Source: Pseudomonas sp. StFLB209 (GTDB taxonomy: Bacteria; Pseudomonadota; Gammaproteobacteria; Pseudomonadales; Pseudomonadaceae). From it: a stretch of DNA of 64,000 nucleotides. The notes beneath the pieces were generated by a model. That model was not told the DNA's origin. It did not search any database and worked only from the letters and a program-made list of their open reading frames with translations. Shown piece by piece: positions 1 to 7,400 of this stretch. Position 1 is the first letter of the stretch, and each line of letters starts with the position of its first letter. The stretch spans positions 6,155,001-6,219,000 of the forward strand of contig NZ_AP014637.1 in NCBI RefSeq assembly GCF_000829415.1. Direction: 5' to 3'. A program made the translations under genes and the position numbers.

Positions 1-245
1 ACCGCCGGAGCCAGGAGGCTCGCACCGCCTCCAACCCTTTCTGAACTGCTAACTCGTTGATTACCAAGAAGTTTTTCGTTCATTCCGCGTTGGAAGTGGT
101 GCGCATTATAAGGACATCTGAAACCCCGTCAACCGTTAATTCTATTTTGTTTCAAAATTAAATAATTGCGCATTATATTGCGCACTTCTGCATTGTTACG
201 CATCATGCTCATCAGTGATCCATCCTTATCCTGTTCGAGCCTGTC
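1..245. other. Intergenic stretch at window edge, no gene seen
   Basis: No open frame here looks coding. Bases 14-32 contain GGAGGC and GCCTCC separated by seven bases, a small hairpin that could end an upstream transcript, but no T-tract follows directly. From about 120 to 200 the sequence becomes AT-rich, which fits a promoter for the exporter gene that follows. I could not assign clear -35 and -10 boxes. Confidence 0.4.
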
Positions 246-1133
246 ATGACCACTTCATCCCGTAGCCTCGCCCCCCTACTCTTCCCGCTGGGATTGCTGT
301 TGATCGCGATGGCTTCGATCCAGACCGGCGCATCCCTGGCCAAGAGTCTTTTTCCTGCTGTAGGCGCACAAGGCACAACGACTCTGCGCCTGATATTCGC
401 CGCCATCATCATGATCCTGGTGCTGCGCCCCTGGCGTGCGCGTCTTACCGCCCAGTCCATTCCGGCCATTATTCTTTATGGTGTGGCGCTGGGCGGCATG
501 AACCTGCTCTTCTATATGTCGTTGCGCAGCGTACCGTTAGGCATTGCCGTGGCACTGGAACTTACCGGCCCGCTAACAGTGGCGCTGTTCGCTTCGCGCA
601 AGCTGGTCGACTTTCTCTGGATAGGCCTGGCGATTCTTGGTTTGCTGCTGCTTATACCGGGTAGCGAGTCAGCCGCCAGCCTTGATCCATTCGGCGCCGC
701 CTGCGCCCTGGGTGCCGGCGCCTGCTGGGCAGCTTATATCGTGTTCGGCCAGAAGGCCGGTGAGCATAACGGCGTGCAGACTGCCGCACTTGGGGTAATT
801 GTGGCCGCGATGTTCGTTGCCCCGTTCGGGATCGCGCATGCCGGCTCTGCATTACTGGATATTTCACTACTGCCCGCGGCCATCGGGGTGGCCATCCTCT
901 CCACAGCCCTTCCTTACAGTCTGGAGATGGTCGCCCTGACCCGCATGTCGGCGCGAACCTTTGGCACCCTGGCCAGTCTGGAGCCGGTATTTGCCGCACT
1001 TTCCGGCATGGTCTTTCTCCATGAGCAATTGTCACTGCTGCAATGGTTGGCCATCGGCGCCATTATCCTGGCTTCTATAGGCGTCACGCTGTCGACGGCC
1101 CCGGACCAGCCCAAACTGGTACCGGCTGACTGA
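246..1133 (+). CDS. rhtA: Threonine/homoserine exporter, RhtA type (EamA/DMT superfamily)
   Basis: An inner-membrane drug/metabolite transporter of 295 residues with about ten hydrophobic segments in two EamA repeats. The N-terminal stretch AMASIQTGASLAKSLFP and the later GVALGGMNLLFY, VPLGIAVALELTGPL and AILSTALPYSLEM segments closely follow E. coli RhtA as I know it, so export of threonine, homoserine or related amino acids is the likely role. The ATG at 246 lacks a clear Shine-Dalgarno sequence but gives the usual family length. The gene stands alone, followed by a lipoprotein gene about 160 bp downstream. Substrate is inferred from family resemblance only. Confidence 0.85.
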   Translation: MTTSSRSLAPLLFPLGLLLIAMASIQTGASLAKSLFPAVGAQGTTTLRLIFAAIIMILVLRPWRARLTAQSIPAIILYGVALGGMNLLFYMSLRSVPLGIAVALELTGPLTVALFASRKLVDFLWIGLAILGLLLLIPGSESAASLDPFGAACALGAGACWAAYIVFGQKAGEHNGVQTAALGVIVAAMFVAPFGIAHAGSALLDISLLPAAIGVAILSTALPYSLEMVALTRMSARTFGTLASLEPVFAALSGMVFLHEQLSLLQWLAIGAIILASIGVTLSTAPDQPKLVPAD

Positions 1134-1294
1134 GTGCCGAGCATGCAGGGCTAGTATTTATCTCGCACATGAGACATGTTTAGGCCATCTCTGGTACGGT
1201 TTATTCATATGGATGAACTGACTACGGTGAAAGCCATCGAATGTCCACGCCAGCTTCAATGCAGGCTCAACCAGGTGACCGGTTAAGGAGCGGG

Positions 1295-1585
1295 ATGAAA
1301 TACATCGTTATCGTACTGGCGCTCGTGGCCGTGGCAGGCTGCGCAGCCACCAGCGCACCGGTCAAGAAGACCAAACGCGGCATTCATATCAATTGCTCGG
1401 GCCTGTCGTCCTCTTGGGACAGGTGCTACGAACAAGCGACCAATGTCTGCGAGTCGACCGAGTACCGGGTCATCGCCAAGTCTGGCGATGCCGTCGAAGA
1501 TCCAGGCGATTACCCCTTCGGCCTCAATCCCGCCGGCTACACCAGCCGCAGCATGATCATCATCTGCAAGAAACCCCGCCTTTAG
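1295..1585 (+). CDS. Small predicted lipoprotein, function unknown
   Basis: A 96-residue protein starting at the ATG at 1295, preceded by AAGGAG at 1285-1290. A longer in-frame start at 1241 has no ribosome site and would hide the signal peptide. The N-terminus MKYIVIVLALVAVAGC is a lipoprotein signal with a VAGC lipobox, so the mature protein should be lipidated on Cys16. The mature part has four more cysteines (NCSG, RCYE, VCES, IICKK), which could form two disulfides in the periplasm. I do not recognise a named family. It converges on the aminopeptidase gene, with a hairpin between them. Confidence 0.75.
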   Translation: MKYIVIVLALVAVAGCAATSAPVKKTKRGIHINCSGLSSSWDRCYEQATNVCESTEYRVIAKSGDAVEDPGDYPFGLNPAGYTSRSMIIICKKPRL

Positions 1586-1594
1586 TCTGACGGT

Positions 1595-1615
1595 GCCGCT
1601 GTCTCAGACAGCGGC
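1595..1615. terminator. Bidirectional hairpin between convergent genes
   Basis: GCCGCTGTCT and AGACAGCGGC form a perfect inverted repeat (about an 8 bp stem with a five-base loop). It lies between the lipoprotein gene and the convergent aminopeptidase gene and overlaps the last codons of the latter. No T-tract follows, so termination is inferred from position. Confidence 0.5.
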
Positions 1616-3412
1616 AGTACGCGCCCTCAACCATGCCAGCCCAGCCCCCTGCAGCAAGGGGCTCAGCCGCTCGTTAACGTGAGCATGGTAGGCATTGAGC
1701 CAGCCTTTTTCTTCAGCGCTGAGCATACTCAGGTCCAGGCAACGGGTGTCGATCGGGCACAGGGTCAGGGTTTCAAAACGCAGGAACTCGCCAAACTCGC
1801 TTTGCCCCGCCGGCTGATTAATCACCAGATTCTCGATTCTCACGCCCCACCGCCCCGGCCGATAAGTACCAGGTTCAATGGAAGTAATCATGCCCGGTAG
1901 CATGGCGGTCTGCGGCGTCGCCGGTGCCTGGTAGGCGATCACTTGCGGCCCTTCATGAACGTTCAGGAAGTACCCGACCCCGTGCCCGGTTCCATGACCA
2001 TAGTTCACCTCATCAGCCCAGATGGGCGCCCGCGCAATCGCGTCCAGCAAGGGTGACAGGATGCCTTTGGGGAAATGCGCCCGTGACAGGGCAATCACGC
2101 CCTTGAGTACTCGACTGCAGTCCTGCTTCTGCTCGGCACTCAGCCGACCGACAGGAACCATACGGGTAATGTCGGTGGTGCCACCCAGGTACTGACCACC
2201 CGAGTCGATCAGCAACAGGCCATCACCTTCGATCTGCGCAAACGCCGCCTCGCTAGCGCGGTAATGCGGCATGGCCCCATTGCCATTGAATCCGGCAATC
2301 GTGGCGAAGCTGGGGCAGATGTAACCAGGACGACGCTTACGGGCCAGACTCAGTTGCTCATCGATATCAAGCTCACTGACCGGCTCACGCCCCAGCGCCC
2401 CGTCCAGCCAGGCAAAGAATTCGCACAGTGCTGCGCCGTCCTGCTCCATGACTCGACGAATATGCCGTGTGTCCTCAGCGTTCTTCTGCGCCTTGAACTG
2501 GGTGGTCGGGTTCAGCGCTTCGACCAGACTGACTTGTGCATCCAGATAGTCGAGCAGACCGCAGGTCACCTTCGCAGGGTCCAAAAGCAACCGCGCATCG
2601 CCCGGCACTTCACGCAAGGCCGCACCAATCTGGGTGTACTCCAGTAACGACACACCGTCGCGCTCCAGGCTTTCGCGCACAAACTTGCTGACCTTGTCGC
2701 CTGCGACAAACAGCGTGACGCTGTTCGGTCCGATCAGCGCAAAACAGATGAACACCGGGTTATAGGAGACATCCGAACCCCTCAGGTTAAACAGCCAGGC
2801 GATGTCATCCAGGGTCGCAATGAAATGCCAGTCGGCATCGCGTTCGAGCATGCTCTTGCGCAACCGCTCGATCTTGTCGCGACGGCTCTCGCTGGCCTGG
2901 GGCGGCAAATGCTCATACACCGGGTTGGCCGGCAGCGCCGGGCGATCCCGCCACAGCTCGTTGAGCAGGTCCATATCGGTACGCAGGCGGGCACCACGCT
3001 CATAGAGCTTGCTGGCCAACGCCCGCGAAGAGGCCACCGCCAGCACCGTACCGTCGACTGCTACCACACTGTCGGCGACCGCCTGATCAGCCAGCCACTC
3101 CAACGGGCCTTGCTGGCCGGGCAACAGCTTGACCAGTTCGACGCCACTGCCAGCCAGCTCCTTTTCGGCCTGCTCCCAGTAGCGACTGTCGACCCACAAC
3201 CCGGCGAAATCATGGGTGATAACCAGCGTGCCAACCGAACCGTTGAATCCGCAAAGCCATTGCCGGCCTTGCCAGTAGCCCGGCAGGTATTCAGAGAGAT
3301 GCGGATCAGCCGACGGCACCAACCACGCGTCGATTCCTTCACGACTCATCAACGCCCGCGCGCTGGCCAGACGTTGCGCCGCCACTCCCTTGGCATGGGT
3401 TTGTGTACTCAT
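1604..3412 (-). CDS. Xaa-Pro aminopeptidase (aminopeptidase P, M24B)
   Basis: A cytosolic metallopeptidase of 602 residues that removes N-terminal residues preceding proline. It has two creatinase-like N-terminal domains (the first with SADPHLSEYLPGYW and FAGLWVDSRYW) and a C-terminal pita-bread domain. Metal ligands are visible: Asp in LLIDSGG and TTDITRM, His in GHGTGHGVGYFLNVHEG, and Glu in SIEPGTY and VRIENLV. The three-domain length of about 600 matches the large aminopeptidase P class rather than the shorter PepP. The start at 3412 has AGGAG six bases upstream. It is about 100 bp downstream of the cysteine desulfurase on the same strand, so the two may be cotranscribed. Confidence 0.9.
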   Translation of the reverse strand: MSTQTHAKGVAAQRLASARALMSREGIDAWLVPSADPHLSEYLPGYWQGRQWLCGFNGSVGTLVITHDFAGLWVDSRYWEQAEKELAGSGVELVKLLPGQQGPLEWLADQAVADSVVAVDGTVLAVASSRALASKLYERGARLRTDMDLLNELWRDRPALPANPVYEHLPPQASESRRDKIERLRKSMLERDADWHFIATLDDIAWLFNLRGSDVSYNPVFICFALIGPNSVTLFVAGDKVSKFVRESLERDGVSLLEYTQIGAALREVPGDARLLLDPAKVTCGLLDYLDAQVSLVEALNPTTQFKAQKNAEDTRHIRRVMEQDGAALCEFFAWLDGALGREPVSELDIDEQLSLARKRRPGYICPSFATIAGFNGNGAMPHYRASEAAFAQIEGDGLLLIDSGGQYLGGTTDITRMVPVGRLSAEQKQDCSRVLKGVIALSRAHFPKGILSPLLDAIARAPIWADEVNYGHGTGHGVGYFLNVHEGPQVIAYQAPATPQTAMLPGMITSIEPGTYRPGRWGVRIENLVINQPAGQSEFGEFLRFETLTLCPIDTRCLDLSMLSAEEKGWLNAYHAHVNERLSPLLQGAGLAWLRARTAAV

Positions 3413-3512
3413 TGCTACTCCTGCTGACCCGTTCGATTCAGGTCAGATAATGGAGCAGGTCTTAGAGGGTGTCTACAAAATGGCTGCGCTCGCCGATTCT
3501 GTAGCCTCCCGC

Positions 3513-4691
3513 TCAGGCATGGGCAACCGCCCAGAACGGCGCCGGCCGCAACGCATCGCGAATCAGCCCGGCAACCCGTTCGATATCCGCCGCCTGGGTG
3601 AAACGCCCCAAGCTCAGGCGGATGGTCTGTGCAGCGCGCTGCGCATCGTATCCCAGCGCCGACAAGACATGGGACGGAGCGCTGCTGGCCGAATTGCACG
3701 CCGAGGTCGAAGAAAACGCCAACGATTGCCCCAGTGCGGCGACATCCAGGTCCAGATGAGTAAAGGTCAAGCTCAAGGTATGCGGTATACGTTGCTCGCG
3801 GCTGCCGTTAATGACCAGCCCGGGAACGTCTGCCAGCAATTCGCACAAGCGCCGGTTCAACTGCCATGTGTCGGCAATCTCCTGTTCCAGATGTTCGCCA
3901 GCCAGAGCGAAAGCGCTGCCCATTCCGGCAATCTGGTGGGTCGCCAGAGTACCGGAGCGCAAGCCCTGCTCATGGCCGCCACCGTGAATCTGCGCCAGTA
4001 CCCGCTGCTCGGCACGCGGTCCGACATACAGCGCGCCGATACCTTTGGGCCCGTAAATCTTGTGCGCTGAAAACGACATCAGATCGACCTCCAGTACGCT
4101 CAGATCAATCGCCAACTTGCCCGCCGCCTGAGCCGCATCGACGTGCAGCAAGGCGCCATGGGCGCGCACCCGGCGACCGGTCTCGGCGATGTCATTGACC
4201 GTGCCCAGTTCATTGTTGACCAGCATCAGCGAGACCAGCAGCGTGTCTTCACGCAGCGCGGCGCTGACCGCCTCGGGAGTGATCAGCCCGTCCGCGTCAG
4301 GGACCAGGTAAGTCACCTCAAAGCCCTGCCCCTGAAGGTAATGGGCAGTATCGAGAATGGCTTTGTGCTCAATCTGGCTGGTGATGATATGCCCGCCGGC
4401 GCGACCCTGGCGCTGACACCAGGCTTGCGCTGCGCCCTTGAGTGCCAGATTGTTGGATTCGGTGGCCCCGGAGGTCCAGATGATCTGGCCGGCGCTGGCG
4501 CCCACCAGTGTCGCGACCTGTTGGCGGGCCAGTTCGACCGTTTGCCGTGCTGCCTGCCCGAACCGGTGAGAACTGGAAGCCGGATTACCAAAGGTGCCTG
4601 ATTGGCCCAGACACGAAACAATCACCTGAATGACCCGCTCGTCCACAGGCGTGGTGGCGGCATAATCGAAATACAGTGCGTTATCGCTCAT
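3513..4691 (-). CDS. Cysteine desulfurase (NifS/IscS-like, class V aminotransferase fold)
   Basis: A PLP enzyme of 392 residues that removes sulfur from cysteine for Fe-S clusters or thio-cofactors. The PLP lysine is K211 in FSAHKIYGPKG, and the persulfide cysteine is C332 in the loop STSACNSASSAPSHVLSALG, which resembles the long-loop IscS/NifS class I. The N-terminus YFDYAATTPVDERV is typical. I chose the ATG at 4691 because GAGGG lies about seven bases upstream. In-frame ATGs further upstream (4697, 4712) have worse spacing. No iscU, iscA or hscBA neighbour is present, so this is a stand-alone paralogue rather than the isc operon copy. Its sulfur acceptor is unknown. Confidence 0.88.
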   Translation of the reverse strand: MSDNALYFDYAATTPVDERVIQVIVSCLGQSGTFGNPASSSHRFGQAARQTVELARQQVATLVGASAGQIIWTSGATESNNLALKGAAQAWCQRQGRAGGHIITSQIEHKAILDTAHYLQGQGFEVTYLVPDADGLITPEAVSAALREDTLLVSLMLVNNELGTVNDIAETGRRVRAHGALLHVDAAQAAGKLAIDLSVLEVDLMSFSAHKIYGPKGIGALYVGPRAEQRVLAQIHGGGHEQGLRSGTLATHQIAGMGSAFALAGEHLEQEIADTWQLNRRLCELLADVPGLVINGSREQRIPHTLSLTFTHLDLDVAALGQSLAFSSTSACNSASSAPSHVLSALGYDAQRAAQTIRLSLGRFTQAADIERVAGLIRDALRPAPFWAVAHA

Positions 4692-5289
4692 GAACATCCC
4701 TCTAGAATGCACGATCTGGCTCGGCAGATCGTTTCCAGGGCCGGCTCACGTTACAGAGGTTGCGTGATACCCGACCCATCTAACCATGGGCTCATGATGC
4801 ACCAGACCAAATAGAACTAAAAATTATTAATTTGAATTAATTAATAACCAAATCACATATAAAAATACTCATTATCCCGCCAACTTGATCAACAGACCGA
4901 TTCAAGGCGTACCGCAAGACTGTCAAGTCATCAATAAAACCGGCAGTAAACCGGACAGTTAAAAGTCGACACAGGGGCGCCAAAAAAACAACACATGTTT
5001 TTTGACACCTTTAAAATCAATCGGTTACCTGAAAGTCATGTTTTTTATCAGAAACAAAACAGGATTTTGACGAAATAATTTGACAGATCCTCAGACGGCC
5101 CCAATATATAGGTCTGTCTGACCACACCTGGCTTGTATGCCAATGCCACAGAGCATTGCATTGATGTGGTCGTATTGACCCCTACATGGTTGTATTCCCG
5201 TATTCCGGTTGTTTCCAGGGTGCTATTGGCGCCACTGGATGTCTGTCAACTCGCATACCCCTTATTGAACTGCTGACTCTGTTCGGTGT

Positions 5290-5300
5290 GGCGGTAGCTT
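5290..5300 (+). promoter_or_regulatory. Second ops-like element (one mismatch)
   Basis: GGCGGTAGCTT matches the E. coli ops core GGCGGTAGCGT at 10 of 11 positions. It lies 104 bp upstream of the exact copy in the same leader. It lacks the strong hairpin that precedes the exact copy, so it may be a relic, a secondary loading site or chance. Confidence 0.4.
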
Positions 5301-5374
5301 TGCCTGGAGTTTTTCCATTGCTCGGACATTTCTGAGCGATTGACAAGGACTGGTTACACCTATTCACGCCTCCC

Positions 5375-5405
5375 CCCGAAGCATTGAGCTTCGGGCGGTA
5401 GCGTG
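5375..5405 (+). promoter_or_regulatory. JUMPstart-like hairpin plus exact ops element
   Basis: CCCGAAGC at 5375-5382 pairs with GCTTCGGG at 5388-5395 around an ATTGA loop. GGCGGTAGCGTG at 5394-5405 follows, overlapping the end of the stem by two bases. The 12-mer is identical to the E. coli ops core that recruits RfaH to a paused RNA polymerase. A hairpin immediately before ops is also the arrangement in enterobacterial JUMPstart sequences. It lies about 82 bp before the first EPS gene, and an RfaH-family gene is encoded within the operon at 13312-13797. Function here is inferred from sequence identity and context. Confidence 0.8.
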
Positions 5406-5486
5406 CCCAGACAAATGCTCGATGAACCAGGCCATGGCGCCAATGTATTTGGTTTTTCGCCTCCTCCTACCCAGAGGTGTGAACGA

Positions 5487-6290
5487 ATGCCGTCTACTTT
5501 TGCAGCTGTTTCTGAACCGATCAGACAATTGGCCCGCAGCATTGATACTCAGGGCTACGCCTGTATCGAGAGTCTGTTGAGCCACGATGACCTGACACAA
5601 CTGCGCGCCTTTACCGACCAGCAGGCCCAGCGGCATGCCGGGGAGTATTTCGCCTGTCATGGAGAACAGGCACTGGCAGGTTGTTCACTGCTGCAGATGT
5701 GCTCCAGCCCGACCCTGCAACAATTGCTCGCCGACCTTTACTGCCTGGCTGCCGGCCAGCAAAGCGTAGGCCAGAGCATCTTTCCGGTCTTGCGTTGCGT
5801 GCAAGGCAACCAAGGGCGTCGGGAGTCGAACTGCTTTCACTTCGATGCCAGCCTGGTCACGGTGCTCATCCCCATCTACATCCCGGATGAAGGCCAGCAG
5901 CGTGGCGACCTGATGATGTTTCCCAACCTGCGCAGCGCCTCGCGTTCGTTGCTGGTCAATGTGCTGCACAAGATGCTGCTGCAAAACGCCATAACCCGCA
6001 GCTTGCTGGCATGGGCAATCCGCCTGGGCTGGCTCAAGCCGCTGATCGTGCAATTGGTCCCCGGCAGCATTTACCTGTTCTGGGGCTACCGATCGCTGCA
6101 TGCCAACCAGCCGTGCAGCCCCGGCGTTATCCGCGCCACCGCCATTTTGCACTTCGGCGACCCGCACCACGGCAGCCTCATTACCCGTCTGATCCGGCGC
6201 ATTACCGAACGCCGGGCCATGCGGGTCAGCGCTCAGGCCCTCAGGCCTGACGCTTCTTCAGCCCGACAACACGGAGGTTCAGATGATTAA
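5487..6290 (+). CDS. Fe(II)/2-oxoglutarate-dependent oxygenase (PhyH-like)
   Basis: A 267-residue protein starting at the ATG at 5487, with AGAGGTG about eight bases upstream. The jelly-roll iron ligands are visible: H118 and D120 in CFHFDAS, and H205 in YRSLHANQP. R216 in VIRATAI is placed to bind the 2-oxoglutarate carboxylate. The family hydroxylates small molecules, so in this setting a hydroxylation of a sugar, a lipid-linked intermediate or a substituent is possible, but the substrate is unknown. It is the first gene of the EPS operon and overlaps the aminotransferase gene by 8 bp, which points to coupled translation. This is an unusual enzyme class for the head of an EPS operon. Confidence 0.78.
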   Translation: MPSTFAAVSEPIRQLARSIDTQGYACIESLLSHDDLTQLRAFTDQQAQRHAGEYFACHGEQALAGCSLLQMCSSPTLQQLLADLYCLAAGQQSVGQSIFPVLRCVQGNQGRRESNCFHFDASLVTVLIPIYIPDEGQQRGDLMMFPNLRSASRSLLVNVLHKMLLQNAITRSLLAWAIRLGWLKPLIVQLVPGSIYLFWGYRSLHANQPCSPGVIRATAILHFGDPHHGSLITRLIRRITERRAMRVSAQALRPDASSARQHGGSDD

Positions 6291-7395
6291 CGTGACCAAG
6301 ACGTACCTTGGCGACATCGACAAGTTCAAGCGCTACGTCGAAGGGATCTACAGCCGTGGCTGGCTGACCAATCACGGGCCACTGCTGATGGAACTGCAAG
6401 CCCGGCTGCGCGACTACCTGGGCGTGCGTCACGTGATCCTCACCAACAACGGCACCCTGGCCTTGCAAATCGCCTACCGCGCACTGAACCTGACCGGCAG
6501 TGCCGTCACCACCCCGTTCAGCTTCGTCGCCACCACCAGCTCATTACAGTGGGAAGGCATCCGCCCGTTATTCTCCGATATCGACCCACAGACCTGGAAC
6601 CTCTCCCCGGCGCACATCGAACAAGCCATCGAAGCCGACACCAGCGCCATCGTTGCCACCCATGTGTTTGGCAACCCGTGTGACGTCGAGGCGATTGACA
6701 GCATTGCCCGCCGGCGCAACCTGAAAGTCATCTACGACGGTGCTCATGCCTTCGCGGTGCGCCACGCCGGGCAATCGGTGTACCGCTGGGGTGACATCAG
6801 CACCTTGAGTTTTCATGCCACCAAGCTGTTTCACACCATCGAAGGCGGCGCCATCGTCACTGACGATGACGAGGTGGCGCGGCGGGTCATGCTGCTGTGC
6901 AACTTCGGCATCGCCAATGTCGACCGCATCGAGGGCATCGGCATCAATGCCAAGCTCAACGAATTCTCCGCCGCCATGGGCCTGTGCATCCTCGACGATA
7001 TCGACAACATCCTTGAAGCCCGTGCCGAAATCGCCTGGCGCTATAACAGCCGCTTGCGCGACTACATGGACCTGCAGAGCGCCCAGGCCGACAGCCAGTT
7101 GAACAACAGCTACTTCCCGGTGGCCCTGCGCGACGAGCAGCAACTGCTCAAGGCGCGTACGGCGCTCAACGCCAACGGCATCAATCCGCGCCGTTACTTC
7201 TACCCCAGCCTCGACACGCTGGAATATCTCCAGCCACAAGCCGGCCAACCCATCGCCCGCGCCCTGAGCGAGCGGGTGCTATGCCTGCCGATCTACCCAG
7301 GCCTGCACCCGCAAGAGCAGCAACAAGTGATCCAGACCCTGCTCGAAACCTGCAGTCCAGAGGCTGCCGGCTCCGCCGTGGCCCAGGTCGGGTGA
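6283..7395 (+). CDS. DegT/DnrJ/EryC1/StrS sugar aminotransferase (VioA/FdtB-like)
   Basis: A PLP-dependent nucleotide-sugar aminotransferase of 370 residues. The lysine that holds PLP is K181 in SFHATKLFHTIEGGAI, preceded by VIYDGAHAFAV, whose aspartate contacts the pyridine nitrogen. ILTNNGTLALQIA and TTPFSFVATTSS are the typical cofactor and substrate loops. The sequence looks closest to the VioA/FdtB type, which makes dTDP-amino-dideoxy sugars from dTDP-4-keto- or 3-keto-6-deoxyglucose. The substrate supply (RmlA, RmlB) must come from elsewhere, because neither is in the window. It overlaps the oxygenase gene and lies 5 bp before the flippase gene. Confidence 0.85.
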   Translation: MINVTKTYLGDIDKFKRYVEGIYSRGWLTNHGPLLMELQARLRDYLGVRHVILTNNGTLALQIAYRALNLTGSAVTTPFSFVATTSSLQWEGIRPLFSDIDPQTWNLSPAHIEQAIEADTSAIVATHVFGNPCDVEAIDSIARRRNLKVIYDGAHAFAVRHAGQSVYRWGDISTLSFHATKLFHTIEGGAIVTDDDEVARRVMLLCNFGIANVDRIEGIGINAKLNEFSAAMGLCILDDIDNILEARAEIAWRYNSRLRDYMDLQSAQADSQLNNSYFPVALRDEQQLLKARTALNANGINPRRYFYPSLDTLEYLQPQAGQPIARALSERVLCLPIYPGLHPQEQQQVIQTLLETCSPEAAGSAVAQVG

Positions 7396-7400
7396 CAGCC

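Larger units (their letters stand above)
4692..5486 (+). promoter_or_regulatory. AT-rich control region and long leader of the EPS operon
   Basis: Nearly 800 bp without a supported gene. Bases about 4810-5090 are strikingly AT-rich for this genome and contain repeated CATGTTTTTT words (around 4994 and 5038). A possible sigma-70 promoter is TTGACA at 5080-5085 with AATATA/TATATA at 5103-5110. If it is used, the leader is about 370 nt. The stretch ATAATTTGAC overlapping the -35 box resembles the right half of a FleQ box, a weak match. The leader then holds two ops-like elements and a JUMPstart-type hairpin, listed separately. AT-rich DNA ahead of an EPS operon suggests MvaT/MvaU-type silencing, an inference. 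Confidence 0.6.

Noticed and set aside
5186..5335. A 49-codon frame in the EPS leader (MVVFPYSGCFQG at the start)
   Set aside because: No Shine-Dalgarno sequence precedes it and it overlaps the ops-like site at 5290. Treated as non-coding leader.
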